Part shown: positions 51,598-62,158 of the stretch, in pieces | How positions within the stretch are numbered: position 1 is the first letter of the stretch | Layout of the letters: the number at the start of each line of letters is the position of its first letter | Origin: Roseateles_C aquae | GTDB lineage: Bacteria; Pseudomonadota; Gammaproteobacteria; Burkholderiales; Burkholderiaceae_C | NCBI RefSeq assembly: GCF_032337115.1 | Contig: NZ_JAVXZY010000003.1 | Location: 1 to 64,000, forward strand | DNA length: 64,000 nucleotides | Reading direction: 5' to 3' | Made by a program: the position numbers and the translations under genes | The notes under the pieces: model-generated | What the model was told of the DNA's origin: nothing | Databases searched by the model: none | What the model saw: only the letters and a program-made list of their open reading frames with translations

Positions 51598-52572
51598 ATG
51601 CTGATCAATTGCGCGGCCTATCAGAACGGCAGCAAGCTGGCCGATCTTGCCCCCGAGCGCCCGGAGGATCTGGCGCCCTATCTGGAGCGGCCCGACTGCT
51701 TTGTCTGGGTGGCGCTGCGTGATATCGAGCCCGGCGAGCTGGAGCCCTACCGGCGGCTCTTCGATCTGCATGAGCTGGCCGTTGAGGACGCCACCCATGG
51801 CCATCAACGGCCCAAGGTCGAGGAATATGGCCGCGATCTGTTTGCCGTCATGCATCTGGTCGACTGGGTGGCCGGCGAGCTGAGCCTGGGCGAGATCGCC
51901 GTCTTTGTCGGGCCGAACTATGTGCTGTCGGTGCGCAGTGGCAGCAAGCTGCATTTCCTGGGCGTGCGCGAACGCTGCGAGCGCGAACCCGAGCTGCTGG
52001 CCCATGGCCCCAGCTTCGTGCTCTATGCGTTGATGGACGCGGTGGTTGATCGTTATTTCCCCATCGTCGACCGGCTCGAATCCGAGCTGGAGGAGATCGA
52101 GCAAAGCATCTTTGTCCGCGGCGCCCAGCTCGACAATATCAAGCGCCTCTATGAGCTGAAACGCCGGCTGATGCTGCTGCGCCGTGCGGTGGCGCCAATG
52201 CTGGAGATGCTGTCCAAGCTGCATGGCGGCCGCACACCACCGATCTGCGCCCGCACCGGCGACTATTTCCGCGATGTCGCCGACCATCTGGCGCGCATCG
52301 AGAGTGCGATCGAGTCGGTGCGCGACACGCTGGCGACCGCGATCCAGGCCAATCTCTCGATGGTGGCCATTGACGACAGCAATGTCACCAAGAAGCTGGC
52401 GGCCTGGGCCGGCATCTTTGCCGCTGCCACCGCCTTTGCCGGCATCTGGGGCATGAACTTCGAGCAGATGCCCGAACTGAAGTGGGCCTGGGGCTACCCG
52501 GCGGCGCTGGGCCTGATCACCAGTGTTTGCGGCCTGCTGTGGTGGCGCTTCAGGAAGGCGGGCTGGTTGTGA
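51598..52572 (+). CDS. CorA-family divalent-cation channel
   Basis: 324 aa. Cytosolic N-terminal domain of ~260 residues; two C-terminal transmembrane helices (LAAWAGIFAAATAFAGIWGM and YPAALGLITSVCGLLWWRF) with the family signature GMN in WGMNFEQMPEL. It moves Mg2+ (or Co2+/Ni2+/Zn2+) across the inner membrane. The MPEL loop is usual for CorA. Placement between kdpC and kdpD suggests a combined ion-homeostasis locus. ATG at 51598, 38 nt after the porin. Confidence 0.9.
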   Translation: MLINCAAYQNGSKLADLAPERPEDLAPYLERPDCFVWVALRDIEPGELEPYRRLFDLHELAVEDATHGHQRPKVEEYGRDLFAVMHLVDWVAGELSLGEIAVFVGPNYVLSVRSGSKLHFLGVRERCEREPELLAHGPSFVLYALMDAVVDRYFPIVDRLESELEEIEQSIFVRGAQLDNIKRLYELKRRLMLLRRAVAPMLEMLSKLHGGRTPPICARTGDYFRDVADHLARIESAIESVRDTLATAIQANLSMVAIDDSNVTKKLAAWAGIFAAATAFAGIWGMNFEQMPELKWAWGYPAALGLITSVCGLLWWRFRKAGWL

Positions 52573-52680
52573 GGACAGGCCCCTCGTCCAAGCCAGGGCT
52601 TGGCCGGCTTGGGAGCGGCCCGGCGCTTGGCCCGCAAGGCCCTTGGCCGCACTTGCCGCACTTGCCGTTCTTGACTGCTC

Positions 52681-55413
52681 ATGACTGATATCCGCCCCGA
52701 CCCCGACGAACTGCTGGCGCAATTGCGCGAGCAGGAGGCCAGCGCGGCGCGTGGCCGGCTGCGCATCTACTTCGGCTCCTCCGCCGGCGTCGGCAAGACC
52801 TACGCGATGCTGCAGGCGGCGCGCAAGCTGCAGGCCGAAGGCGTCGATGTGCTGGCCGGGGTCGTCGTCACCCATGGGCGCAGCGAGACGGCGGCGATGT
52901 TCGAGGGTCTGCCGCAGCTGCCGCTGAAGATGGTCAGCCACCGCGGCAAGGAACTGCCCGAGTTCGACCTTGACGGCGCCCTGGCACGCCAGCCGGCGCT
53001 GATCCTGGTCGACGAGCTGGCCCATTCGAACGCACCAGGTTCGCGCCACCCCAAGCGCTGGCAGGATGTCGAGGAGCTGCTGGCCCATGGCATCGACGTC
53101 TACTCGACGCTGAACGTTCAGCATCTGGAGAGCCTGAACGACGTCGTCGGCGGCATCACCGGCGTGCGTGTGCAGGAGACCCTGCCCGACACCTTCTTCG
53201 ACCGCGCCGACGAGGTGGTGATGGTCGACACGCCGGCCGATGAGCTGCTGGCACGCCTCGCGGCGGGCAAAGTCTATATGGGTCCCCAGGCGCAGCGCGC
53301 TGCCCAGCACTTCTTCCGCAAGGGCAATCTGATGGCCTTGCGCGAGCTGGCGCTGCGCCGCACCGCCGATCGGGTCGAGGACGATGTGCAGGCCTGGCGC
53401 AGCAACGAGCGCATCGCCCAGGTCTGGAAGACCGAGGCGGCCATCCTCTGCGCCATCGGGCCGACGCCGGCGGCCGAGAGCGTGGTGCGCAGCGCCGCGC
53501 AGCTGGCCCAGCAGCTGAACGTGTCCTGGCATGCGGTCTATGTGGAAACGCCGGCCTTGCAGCGGCTGCCCGATGCGCAGCGCGAGCGCATCCTGCGCGT
53601 GGTGCGGCTTGCGCATGAGCTAGGCGCCAACACCGCCGTACTGGCGGCGCAAGACCTGGCCCCGGCGCTGATCCAGCATGCGCGCGAACACAATCTGTCC
53701 AAGCTGATGCTGGGTCGCAGCGAGGCCTTGCCGCGCTGGCGGCGCTGGCTGGGCGCGCGCGACTTGCAGCAGCAGCTCGCTGTGGGCGCGCCCGAGCTGG
53801 ACCTGATCTCGGTTGCCGCCACGCCGCCGCAGGTGCAGCGGCGCGAGGCCGTCGCCGCCCGGGAGGCCCAGCAGCGCGAAGCGCAGGTGCAGCAGCTTGC
53901 CGGCCGCTATGGCCTGGCCGCGGCCGCCTGCGCCCTCACGGCGCTGATCAGCTGGCCGCTGCAGCAGGCATTCGATCAATCGAACATCGTCATGCTCTTT
54001 CTGCTGGCGGTGGTCGGCGTGGCGCTGAAGCTGGGCCGCGGCCCGGCGGTGCTGGCCAGCTTTCTGAGCGTGGGCCTGTTCGACTTTTTCTTCGTCGAAC
54101 CCAAGCTGAGTTTTGCCGTTTCCGATGTGCAGTACCTGCTGACCTTTGCGGTGATGCTGGTCGTTGGCCTGGTCACCGGCCAGCTGACCGCCGGCCTGCG
54201 CTACCAGGCCCAGGTCGCCGCCGAGCGCGAAACCCGGGCACGCGCACTGTTCGAGCTGACCAGCGATCTGGCCGGCGCGCTGCAAACCGAGGCCGTGCTG
54301 CAGGTGGCTGAAGGCGCGCTGGCCCAGGCCGTGCGCGGCGAGGCCTTGCTGTACACGCTGGACCTGCAGGATCAGCTGCAGCCCTCGCCGCGCCATAGCA
54401 CCTTGCCGGTGCCCGAGCAGCCCGATCTGGGCACCGCGCGCTGGGCGCTGGACCATGCACAGCCCGCCGGCCTGGCGACTGACACCTTGCCAGGCAGCGC
54501 CTGGTTCTACCTGCCGCTGGCCGCACCAATGCGCACCCGCGGCGTGCTGGCGCTGCGGCCGGCCAGCAGCCGCAGCCTGATGCTGCCCGAGCTGCGCGCC
54601 CAGCTGGAAACCTACGCCCGCATCATCGGCCAGGCGCTGGAACGGGTGCATTACGTCGAGGTGGCGCAGCAGGCCCTGGTGCAGATCGAGGGCGAGCGCC
54701 TGCGCAACTCGCTGCTCTCGGCGCTCTCGCATGATCTGCGCACGCCGCTGGCGGTGGTCTATGGCCTGGCGCAGACACTGGCCGCCCGCGCCGATCTGCC
54801 CGGCGAGGCGCAGGAGCTCAGTGTCAGCTTGCGTGAGCAGAGCCAGCGCGTCAGCGCCATGGTCAACAACCTGCTCGATATGGCGCGGCTGCAAAGCGGC
54901 GCGGTGCGGCTGAACCTGCAGTGGCAGCCGGTCGAGGAGGTCGTGGGGGCCGCCTTGCAGGCCATGCAGCCGACGCTGGCCAGGCACTGCCTGCAGCTGC
55001 AGATGCCGCCGGGCCTGCCGCTGCTGCAACTTGACGCGGTGCTGATGGAGCGGGTGCTGTGCAATCTGCTGGAGAACGCCGTCAAGTACACGCCGGCCGG
55101 CAGCGAGATCGTGCTGAGCGCGCAGCTGGACGCCTCCGCCCTCGTGCTGCGCGTGGCCGACAATGGACCGGGCCTGCCGGCCGGCCGCGAGGAACAGCTG
55201 TTCGCCAAGTTCAGCCGTGGCGAACGCGAATCCAGCACACCGGGCGTTGGCCTGGGCCTGGCAATCTGCCGCGCCATCGTCGAGGCCCATGGCGGCCGCA
55301 TCTGGGCCGAAGCGGTGCCCAGCGGCGGTGCCTGCTTTGTGATCAGCCTGCCGCTGGGTCAACCGCCCGCCTTACCCCTCGAACCCTTGTCCGAAGAAGA
55401 TCATGAGTCTTGA
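52681..55413 (+). CDS. kdpD: Sensor histidine kinase KdpD
   Basis: 910 aa, usual length. N-terminal KdpD domain with Walker A GSSAGVGKTYAM, a USP-like domain (about 250-370), transmembrane helices (~400-500), a GAF-like stretch, then HisKA with His in ALSHDLRTPLAVVYG and HATPase_c (NLLENAVKYTP, DNGPGLP, GVGLGLAICRAIVEAHGG). It senses K+ limitation or osmotic stress and controls KdpE. Its last codons overlap the kdpE start by 11 nt. Confidence 0.97.
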   Translation: MTDIRPDPDELLAQLREQEASAARGRLRIYFGSSAGVGKTYAMLQAARKLQAEGVDVLAGVVVTHGRSETAAMFEGLPQLPLKMVSHRGKELPEFDLDGALARQPALILVDELAHSNAPGSRHPKRWQDVEELLAHGIDVYSTLNVQHLESLNDVVGGITGVRVQETLPDTFFDRADEVVMVDTPADELLARLAAGKVYMGPQAQRAAQHFFRKGNLMALRELALRRTADRVEDDVQAWRSNERIAQVWKTEAAILCAIGPTPAAESVVRSAAQLAQQLNVSWHAVYVETPALQRLPDAQRERILRVVRLAHELGANTAVLAAQDLAPALIQHAREHNLSKLMLGRSEALPRWRRWLGARDLQQQLAVGAPELDLISVAATPPQVQRREAVAAREAQQREAQVQQLAGRYGLAAAACALTALISWPLQQAFDQSNIVMLFLLAVVGVALKLGRGPAVLASFLSVGLFDFFFVEPKLSFAVSDVQYLLTFAVMLVVGLVTGQLTAGLRYQAQVAAERETRARALFELTSDLAGALQTEAVLQVAEGALAQAVRGEALLYTLDLQDQLQPSPRHSTLPVPEQPDLGTARWALDHAQPAGLATDTLPGSAWFYLPLAAPMRTRGVLALRPASSRSLMLPELRAQLETYARIIGQALERVHYVEVAQQALVQIEGERLRNSLLSALSHDLRTPLAVVYGLAQTLAARADLPGEAQELSVSLREQSQRVSAMVNNLLDMARLQSGAVRLNLQWQPVEEVVGAALQAMQPTLARHCLQLQMPPGLPLLQLDAVLMERVLCNLLENAVKYTPAGSEIVLSAQLDASALVLRVADNGPGLPAGREEQLFAKFSRGERESSTPGVGLGLAICRAIVEAHGGRIWAEAVPSGGACFVISLPLGQPPALPLEPLSEEDHES

Positions 55414-56107
55414 TCCCCAACCGGTGGCCCTGATCGTCGAGGACGAGCCCAGCATCCGCCGCTTCGTGCGCCTGGGTCTGGAAGGAGAAGGCTGGCAGGT
55501 CCATGAGGCCGAGACGGTGCGCCAGGGCCTGGTCGATGCCGGCACGCGCCGGCCCGATCTGGTCATCCTGGACCTGGGCCTGCCCGATGACGACGGGATC
55601 AACTACCTGAAGGACCTGCGCGCCTGGTCCGGCGTGCCGGTCATCGTGCTGTCGGCGCGCAGCGACGAGGCGGACAAGATCGCCGCGCTCGACGCCGGCG
55701 CCGACGACTACCTGACCAAGCCCTTCGGCGTCGGCGAACTGCTCGCCCGGGTGCGCGTCGCGCTACGGCGCAGCCAGTCGGCCGCACGCAGCGGCGAGCC
55801 GGCGCAGACCACCTTTCGCTTCGGCGATGTGGAGGTCGATCTGGCCGCGCGGCGTGTGCTGCGCGCCGGCGCGGCCGTGCATCTGACGCCGATCGAGTAC
55901 CGGCTGCTGACCCATCTGATCGCCAATGCCGGCAAGGTGCTGACCCACCGCCAGCTGCTCAAGGCCGTCTGGGGCCCCAGCCATGTGGACGACAACCACT
56001 ATCTGCGCGTCTATATGGGCAATCTGCGCCAGAAACTGGAGGCGCTGCCGGCCCAGCCACGCCATCTGCTGACCGAAACAGCAGTGGGCTACCGGCTGAT
56101 GCCCTGA
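55403..56107 (+). CDS. kdpE: Response regulator KdpE
   Basis: 234 aa OmpR-family regulator. Receiver: IVEDEPSIRRFVRLGL, Asp in LVILDLGLPDDDGI, Lys in YLTKPFGVGELLARVRVALR. Winged helix with LTPIEYRLLTHLIANAGKVL and YLRVYMGNLRQKLE, ending LLTETAVGYRLM as in KdpE. Overlaps kdpD by 11 nt, so the pair is co-translated. It should activate the kdp genes. Confidence 0.97.
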   Translation: MSLDPQPVALIVEDEPSIRRFVRLGLEGEGWQVHEAETVRQGLVDAGTRRPDLVILDLGLPDDDGINYLKDLRAWSGVPVIVLSARSDEADKIAALDAGADDYLTKPFGVGELLARVRVALRRSQSAARSGEPAQTTFRFGDVEVDLAARRVLRAGAAVHLTPIEYRLLTHLIANAGKVLTHRQLLKAVWGPSHVDDNHYLRVYMGNLRQKLEALPAQPRHLLTETAVGYRLMP

Positions 56108-56136
56108 GGCCCCGATGCTCTTAGGCGCGACGGCAC

Positions 56137-56829
56137 TCAGGCTGAATGCGCCGCCGCCCGCAGCGCCAGGGCCCCACCGCGCTGAAGCAGAAACTGCCCC
56201 AGCCGCGCCGGGTAGTCGGGCGCCACCGCCGCGCGCACCGAGGGGCGCTGGCCCAGGGCCTGGCGCCAGGCTTGCCAGCGCGGGCAGCCGCTGGCGAAAG
56301 CAAAGTCGGCGATGCGATCAAACGCGTCAAAGTAGCGCATCACTGGAGCGAACACCGCGTCGACGATGCCGAAACGCTGGCCGTCGAAGAACGGCCCCGT
56401 GTCGCTGCACGCGGCCAGCACCGCCTCGACCTGGCCGATGCGCCGGCGCAGCTCGGCGGCGGCGCTCAGCAGCGCGGATTCGTCAGGCGCGCGGTAGAAG
56501 GTGGCGATGGCGTTCAGCATGGCCGAGCCGAACTCGACCCAGCCGCGTGCCCGCGCCCGCGCCAGCGGCTCGACGGGATAGAGCGCCGGTGCCGTGGCCG
56601 CACGGCTTTCCTCCAGGTACTCGCAAATCACTGCCGACTCAAACACCGCCAGCCCCTCGACCAGCAGCACCGGCGTCTTGCCCAGCGGCGAGCAGCGCAG
56701 AAACCAGTCCGGCTTGGCGGCCAGATCGACCTCGCGCCGTTCAAACTCGCGCCCCTGCTCCAGCAGCACGATGGCGGCCCGCTGCACATAGGGGCAGAGC
56801 GGGTGCGAGGCGAGCACCAGCGGGCTCAT
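56137..56829 (-). CDS. Glutathione S-transferase family protein
   Basis: 230 aa. The thioredoxin-like N-terminal domain has LVLASHPLCPYVQRAAIVL (Cys/Ser region), GKTPVLLVEGLAVFESAVIC with the cis-Pro and the glutathione gamma-glutamyl site (ES), then an all-helical C-terminal domain. The CPY start is typical of the omega/lambda-like or SspA-like GSTs. It likely conjugates or reduces glutathione adducts. The start overlaps the end of the DoxX gene by 4 nt, so they form one operon. Confidence 0.88.
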   Translation of the reverse strand: MSPLVLASHPLCPYVQRAAIVLLEQGREFERREVDLAAKPDWFLRCSPLGKTPVLLVEGLAVFESAVICEYLEESRAATAPALYPVEPLARARARGWVEFGSAMLNAIATFYRAPDESALLSAAAELRRRIGQVEAVLAACSDTGPFFDGQRFGIVDAVFAPVMRYFDAFDRIADFAFASGCPRWQAWRQALGQRPSVRAAVAPDYPARLGQFLLQRGGALALRAAAHSA

Positions 56830-57257
56830 GCCGGCACTCCGGCCGTCGCTGCGCGGCGCTGTGGCGTCCAGGCCCAGGCGCCACCGCCCATCAGCGCCAG
56901 CGCCAGCTGCGCCACGCACAGAAACACCGGGTACTCCCAGCCACCGCCCGGGCTGGTGTGCACCCAGCCATTGGGCGCATGCACCCAGGCGGCCACCGCC
57001 ATGATGGGCAGCAGGGCCAGCGCCACGGGCCGTGTCTGAATGCCCAGCAGCAGGGCCAGGCCGCCGAGCAGCTCGGCCGCGAACACCGGGTAGGCCAGCC
57101 AGGCGGCAAAGCCGATGCTGGCGAAATAGGCCGCCGTGCCCGGCAGGCCGAAGACCAGCAGTTTGAGCAAGGCATGCGCGATCCACATCAGCGCCAGCGC
57201 CACACGCAGCAGGAAGGCGCCATGAACAGCACTGTTCAGGGGGGAAGTGAGATGCAT
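56826..57257 (-). CDS. DoxX-family membrane protein
   Basis: 143 aa with about four transmembrane helices (e.g. FLLRVALALMWIAHALLKLL, LLGGLALLLGIQTRPVALAL). DoxX/SURF4-like proteins are small inner-membrane proteins often next to redox or detoxification enzymes. The GST gene overlaps its end by 4 nt and a LysR gene diverges 70 nt away, suggesting regulated expression of the pair. Biochemical role unknown. Confidence 0.85.
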   Translation of the reverse strand: MHLTSPLNSAVHGAFLLRVALALMWIAHALLKLLVFGLPGTAAYFASIGFAAWLAYPVFAAELLGGLALLLGIQTRPVALALLPIMAVAAWVHAPNGWVHTSPGGGWEYPVFLCVAQLALALMGGGAWAWTPQRRAATAGVPA

Positions 57258-57327
57258 GGAAAGACCCTCAATCGATGAATGACGGCTTCAGTCTAGGATT
57301 GCGTATCGGCAATGAAAATTGGCAGCA

Positions 57328-58224
57328 ATGAAATCACAGCATGCGAAAACGCAATACAAGCTCAGCCCCGACGACCTGGGCCTGGTGCTGGCCTTGAGCC
57401 GTGGCGCCACGCTGGCCAAGGCGGGCGAGCGGCTGGGTGTTGATGCCTCAACGGTGTTTCGCGCCGTGCAGCGGCTGGAGCGCGGCCTGGGCCAGCGCCT
57501 GTTCGAACGCTCGCGCAGCGGCTACCGCCCCACCGAGCTGGCCAGCCTGCTGGCCGGCCATGGCGAGCAGCTGGAGGCGCAGCTGGAGCAGGCCCGCGCC
57601 GTGCTGCAGGCGCCCAGCGATGAGGTCAGCGGCACGGTGCGCATCAGCAGCACCGACACCCTGCTGCATGGCCTGCTGGCGCCGGCCTTGCTGAGCCTGC
57701 GCAGCCGCCATCCGCTGATTGCCTTCGAGCTGCATACCGGCAACGAGCTGGCCAATCTCAGCCGCCGCGATGCCGACATTGCGCTGCGCGCCACGCGGCG
57801 CCCGCCGCCTCATCTGGTTGGCAGACGGATCGGCGACATCCAAGTCGCGCTGTACGCGGCCAGCGATCAGGCCGCGCTGCTCGATCTGGACGATGCCCTC
57901 GCTGGCCACAGCCCCTGGATCGCGCCCGACGATGCGCTGCCCGAACATCCCAGCGTGCTGTGGCGGCGCAAGCAGCTGCCGCGGCTGCTGCCGCAGTACA
58001 AGGTCAACAGCATTCAGAGCGTGATGGAACTGGTGGCCGCCGGCCTGGGGGTGGGCCTGCTGCCGATGTTCCTGGCCGAGGGCCGCAGCGGCCTCACGCG
58101 CCTCAGCGAGCCGATCGCGGACTGCAGCAGCGAGCTCTGGCTGCTCTGCCTGGCCGAGGCCCGCCATCTGCGCCGCGTGGCCACCGTCTACAGCCATCTG
58201 GCCGAACAGCTGCGGCTGGCATGA
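57328..58224 (+). CDS. LysR-family transcriptional regulator
   Basis: 298 aa. The N-terminal HTH is LVLALSRGATLAKAGERLGV with ASTVFRAVQRLERGLGQRLF (LysR-type recognition and linker helices). A LysR substrate-binding domain (about 90-298) follows. The first ATG at 57328 is preferred over an in-frame TTG 9 nt earlier. It is divergent from DoxX/GST and is their likely regulator by the usual LysR arrangement. Confidence 0.88.
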   Translation: MKSQHAKTQYKLSPDDLGLVLALSRGATLAKAGERLGVDASTVFRAVQRLERGLGQRLFERSRSGYRPTELASLLAGHGEQLEAQLEQARAVLQAPSDEVSGTVRISSTDTLLHGLLAPALLSLRSRHPLIAFELHTGNELANLSRRDADIALRATRRPPPHLVGRRIGDIQVALYAASDQAALLDLDDALAGHSPWIAPDDALPEHPSVLWRRKQLPRLLPQYKVNSIQSVMELVAAGLGVGLLPMFLAEGRSGLTRLSEPIADCSSELWLLCLAEARHLRRVATVYSHLAEQLRLA

Positions 58225-58369
58225 GCGTCACAGCAGCGCCAAAGCCGCGGGGCTGATCTGCCGCAAAACAAGCGCTTGACAGCCCAATGACTGCGGCGCC
58301 AAGCTAGCGCCCATCGGCCCGCCACAGGCTCGCGGCCGGCGACAAAAAGAGCACACGAGGGACGTCGAG

Positions 58370-58747
58370 ATGGACTGGTACTACCTGCAAATGCGCGAGA
58401 TGCACGCGCTGCTGGCCTGGGTCAGCGTGGCCTTTTTTCTGGTGCGCGGTTTTGCCTTCCAGTTGCAGGCCGAATGGCCGATGGATGTGCGGGTGCGCAC
58501 CCTGGTGTTCGGCACCGATCTGCTGCTGACCGTCTGCGGCCTCAGCCTCTGGGGCCTGATGCATTTCAACCCCTGGTACGACGCCTGGCTGGGCACGAAG
58601 CTGCTGGCCCTGGTCGCCTACACCGCCACCGCCCACTGGGCGATGGGGCGCGACGAGTTCAGCCTGCTCGGCTATGTACTGGCCCTGCTGCTGCTGGGCT
58701 ACATGATGGCGGTGTCCTTCACCCGCGATCCTTGGCTGGGCTTGTAG
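58370..58747 (+). CDS. SirB2-family membrane protein
   Basis: 125 aa with four transmembrane helices (HALLAWVSVAFFLVRGFAFQ, LVFGTDLLLTVCGLSLWGLM, TKLLALVAYTATAHWAMG, YVLALLLLGYMMAVSF). The size and pattern fit the SirB2 family of small inner-membrane proteins. Function not established. It is convergent with malate synthase G; a stem-loop lies between them. Confidence 0.8.
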   Translation: MDWYYLQMREMHALLAWVSVAFFLVRGFAFQLQAEWPMDVRVRTLVFGTDLLLTVCGLSLWGLMHFNPWYDAWLGTKLLALVAYTATAHWAMGRDEFSLLGYVLALLLLGYMMAVSFTRDPWLGL

Positions 58748-58758
58748 ACCCGCGCCGT

Positions 58759-58784
58759 GGCGCGCCCGCAGTGCCGGGCGCGCC
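58759..58784. terminator. Hairpin between the convergent SirB2-like and malate synthase genes
   Basis: GGCGCGCCCG (58759-58768) pairs perfectly with CGGGCGCGCC (58775-58784) over a 6-nt loop. There is no T-run, but its place between two converging genes suggests it ends both transcripts. Confidence 0.55.
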
Positions 58785-58798
58785 GCTCGGCTGCTTGC

Positions 58799-60988
58799 TT
58801 AGCTGCCCGCCTTGACCTTCAGCCGCCAGGCATGCAGCAGCGGCTCGGTGTAGCCGCTGGGTTGCTCCTTGCCCTTGAAGACGAGGTCCAGCGCGGCCTG
58901 GAAGGCGGCGCCTTGGGGGTGGGCGCCCAGGCTCTTGTAGGCCGGGTCGCCGGCGTTCTGGGTGTCAACGACCTTGGCCATGCGAGCAAAGGTCTCGCGC
59001 ACCTGCGCTTCGCTGACGACGCCGTGGTGCAGCCAGTTGGCGATGTGCTGGCTGGAGATGCGCAGCGTGGCGCGGTCTTCCATCAGGCCGACGTTGTGGA
59101 TGTCGGGCACCTTGGAGCAGCCCACGCCCTGGTCGATCCAGCGCACCACATAGCCGAGGATGCCCTGGACGTTGTTGTCCAGTTCCTGCTGGCGCTCGGC
59201 TTCGCTCCAGTTCGCACTGGCGAGCACCGGAATCGTCAGCAGCTTGGTGAGGATGTCGGCGCGTTCGGCGTCGGCATCGATCTTCTCCAGCTCTTGCTGC
59301 ACGGCGGCCACGCTGACTTGGTGGTAGTGCAGCGCATGCAGCGTGGCGGCGGTGGGCGAGGGCACCCAGGCGGTGTTGGCGCCGGCCTTGGGGTGGGCGA
59401 TCTTCTGCTCCAGCATCGCGGCCATCAGGTCCGGCATGGCCCACATGCCCTTGCCGATCTGGGCGCGGCCGCGCAGGCCGCAGGACAGGCCGGTCAGCAC
59501 ATTGCTGCGCTCATAGGCCTGGATCCAGGCACTGCTCTTCATATCGCCCTTGCGCAGCATCGGCCCGGCCAGCATGGCGGTGTGCATCTCGTCGCCGGTG
59601 CGGTCGAGGAAGCCGGTGTTGATGAAGGCCACGCGGCTGGCGGCGGCGGCGATGCAGGCTTTCAGGTTGACGCTGGTGCGGCGTTCCTCGTCCATGATGC
59701 CCAGCTTGACGGTGCTGTCCGGCAGGCCCAACAGCTGTTCGACGCGGCCAAACAGCTCGGCGGCAAAGGCCACCTCGGCCGGGCCGTGCATCTTGGGCTT
59801 GACGATATAGACCGAGCCTTGGCGCGAGTTGCGCAGGCCGTTCTGACCATGGCCCTGCAGATCATGTAGGGCGATGGTCGTTGTGATCACCGCATCCATG
59901 ATGCCTTCGGGGATTTCCTTGCCGCCGTCCCAGAGGATGGCCGGGTTGCTCATCAGGTGGCCGACATTGCGGACGAACATCAGCGAGCGGCCGTGCAGGC
60001 GCAGCTCGCCGCCTTGCGGAGCCTGATAGATGCGATCGGCATTGAGCCGGCGGGTGAAGGTCTTGCCGCCCTTGCTGAGTTCCTCGGTCAGCGTGCCGAG
60101 CTGGATGCCCAGCCAGTTGCGATAGGCCAGCAGCTTGTCCTCGGCGTCGACGGCGGCGACCGAGTCTTCCAGGTCCAGAATCGTCGACAGCGCCGCTTCC
60201 AGCACCAGATCGCTGACGCCTGCCGCATCGCTGGCGCCGATCGGCGTGCTGCGGTCGATGCGCAGGTCCAGGTGCAGGCCGTTGTGCACCAGCAGCACGC
60301 TGCTGGGCTGGGCGGCCTCGCCCTGGAAGCCGACAAACTGGCTGGCGTCCTTCAGGCCGGTGTTGCTGCCGTTCTTCAGGCTGACCGTCAGCGCGCCGCC
60401 TTCAACGCGGTAGCCGGTGGCGTCGGCATGCGAGCCCTGGGCCAGCGGGGCGGCCTGGTCCAGCACCGCGCGGGCGTAGGCGATCACCTTGGCGCCGCGC
60501 ACCGGGTTGTAGGCGCCGGCGCGCTCGGCACCGTCGGCTTCGGAGATGGCGTCGGTGCCGTAGAGCGCGTCGTACAGCGAGCCCCAGCGGGCATTGGCGG
60601 CGTTCAACGCATAGCGGGCATTCAGAATGGGCACAACGAGCTGCGGCCCGGCCTGCAGCGCCAGTTCGGCGTCAACATGGGCCGTCGTGGCCTGCACGGC
60701 GGCAGGCGCGGGCACCAGGTAGCCGATCTGCTCCAGAAAGCCGCGGTAGGCGGCCATATCGGCGATGGGCCCGGGGTGGGCGCGGTGCCAACCGTCCAGC
60801 TCGGTCTGCAGGCGATCGCGCTCGGCCAGCAGCGCGGCGTTCTTGGGCGCCAGATCATTGACGATGGCGGCAAAGCCGGCCCAGAAATGATCGGCCGCCA
60901 CACCGGTGCCGGGCAGCACCTCGGTGTCGATGAAGCGGGCCAGGGCGGTGTCGACTTGCAGACCGTGCAGATTCGTGCGGCTGGACAT
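58799..60988 (-). CDS. glcB: Malate synthase G
   Basis: 729 aa, the length of the monomeric G form. It condenses glyoxylate and acetyl-CoA to malate and CoA in the glyoxylate cycle (cytosol). Key regions: [46 protein letters not shown] and the late [20 protein letters not shown]. The ATG at 60988 (MSSRTNLHG) is chosen; a longer frame upstream looks non-coding. A LysR gene diverges 224 nt away and may control it. Confidence 0.97.
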   Translation of the reverse strand: MSSRTNLHGLQVDTALARFIDTEVLPGTGVAADHFWAGFAAIVNDLAPKNAALLAERDRLQTELDGWHRAHPGPIADMAAYRGFLEQIGYLVPAPAAVQATTAHVDAELALQAGPQLVVPILNARYALNAANARWGSLYDALYGTDAISEADGAERAGAYNPVRGAKVIAYARAVLDQAAPLAQGSHADATGYRVEGGALTVSLKNGSNTGLKDASQFVGFQGEAAQPSSVLLVHNGLHLDLRIDRSTPIGASDAAGVSDLVLEAALSTILDLEDSVAAVDAEDKLLAYRNWLGIQLGTLTEELSKGGKTFTRRLNADRIYQAPQGGELRLHGRSLMFVRNVGHLMSNPAILWDGGKEIPEGIMDAVITTTIALHDLQGHGQNGLRNSRQGSVYIVKPKMHGPAEVAFAAELFGRVEQLLGLPDSTVKLGIMDEERRTSVNLKACIAAAASRVAFINTGFLDRTGDEMHTAMLAGPMLRKGDMKSSAWIQAYERSNVLTGLSCGLRGRAQIGKGMWAMPDLMAAMLEQKIAHPKAGANTAWVPSPTAATLHALHYHQVSVAAVQQELEKIDADAERADILTKLLTIPVLASANWSEAERQQELDNNVQGILGYVVRWIDQGVGCSKVPDIHNVGLMEDRATLRISSQHIANWLHHGVVSEAQVRETFARMAKVVDTQNAGDPAYKSLGAHPQGAAFQAALDLVFKGKEQPSGYTEPLLHAWRLKVKAGS

Positions 60989-61212
60989 GGGGAACTCCGT
61001 GTTTCGATAAGGGCAGGAACTCGTGAGCCCGGACGGACGCCGGGTCATGCTGAACGCCAATTTACGCCAGTCTGGCGACGGGATTGCGGCGCTGGCGCCA
61101 CCAAGACTTGTGCGCCAGACGCAAAAGCGAAGTGAAAAATGCTTTGGCACTGACGCAACGCAAGCGCCGCTCAAGCCCGGGATTCGCCGACGACTCGGTA
61201 GAGAATCGCCCC

Positions 61213-62136
61213 ATGGACCGGCTCAAGCAGATTGAATCCTTCGCCCTGGTGGCGACCAAGGGCAGCCTGACCGCCGCCGCGCAGGCCGAGGGGGTGGCAC
61301 CCGCGGTGATGGGCCGGCGCATCGATGCGCTGGAGGAGCGGCTGGGCGTCAAGCTGCTGCTGCGCACGACGCGGCGCATCAGCCTGACGCCCGAGGGCTC
61401 GGCGTTCCTGGAGGATTGCCAGCGACTGCTGGTCGACTTTGCCAATGCCGAGGCCAGCGTCAGCGCCGGCGGCGTCAAGGCCAGCGGCCATTTGCGCATC
61501 ACCGCGCCGGCGGGCTTCGGGCGCCGCCATGTGGCGCCGCTGGTGCCGGAGTTCCTGGCCCTGCATCCGGATGTCAGCCTGTCGCTGAACCTCAGCGATC
61601 GGGTGGTCGACATCGTCAATGAGGGCTTTGATTGCGCGGTGCGCGTCGGCGATCTGATGGATTCCAGCCTGGTCAGCATGCGCCTGGCCGACAACCGCCG
61701 GCTCTGCGTGGCCGCGCCCAGCTATCTGAAGCGGGCCGGCGTGCCGCAGCATCCGAACGAGCTGACGCGGCATCAGTGTTTGTCGCTCAGCTCCGATGCC
61801 AGCCAGACCCGTGGCTGGGCCTTCACGATTGACGGCCAGGCCAGCCACTGGCGGCCCAGCGGCCGGCTCGATTGCAGCGATGGCCAGGTGCTGCACGACT
61901 GGTGCCTGGCTGGCCTGGGTATCGCCTGGCGCAGCACCTGGGAGGTCGAGGCCGATCTTGCCGCCGGGCGCCTGCAAAGCGTGCTGGACGAATTCGCCGC
62001 CGCGCCCAACGGCATCTTTGCGCTGATTCCGCAGCGCAAGCATCTGCCGCTGCGGGTGCGGCTGTGGATCGACTTCCTCAAGCAGAACTACGGCAGCGCC
62101 AGCTACTGGCAGCGCGCCAGCTTGCAGGGAGGCTGA
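61213..62136 (+). CDS. LysR-family transcriptional regulator
   Basis: 307 aa. [23 protein letters not shown] with [20 protein letters not shown], then a LysR substrate-binding domain (about 90-300; [40 protein letters not shown]). Typical of the DmlR-like group. ATG at 61213. It is divergent from malate synthase G, its most likely target. A bidirectional terminator follows. Confidence 0.9.
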   Translation: MDRLKQIESFALVATKGSLTAAAQAEGVAPAVMGRRIDALEERLGVKLLLRTTRRISLTPEGSAFLEDCQRLLVDFANAEASVSAGGVKASGHLRITAPAGFGRRHVAPLVPEFLALHPDVSLSLNLSDRVVDIVNEGFDCAVRVGDLMDSSLVSMRLADNRRLCVAAPSYLKRAGVPQHPNELTRHQCLSLSSDASQTRGWAFTIDGQASHWRPSGRLDCSDGQVLHDWCLAGLGIAWRSTWEVEADLAAGRLQSVLDEFAAAPNGIFALIPQRKHLPLRVRLWIDFLKQNYGSASYWQRASLQGG

Positions 62137-62158
62137 TCAAGCCCGTGATGCAGGCAGC

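Noticed and set aside
51475..53616. 713-codon minus-strand frame across corA and kdpD
   Set aside because: Overlaps two certain genes and shows no motif.
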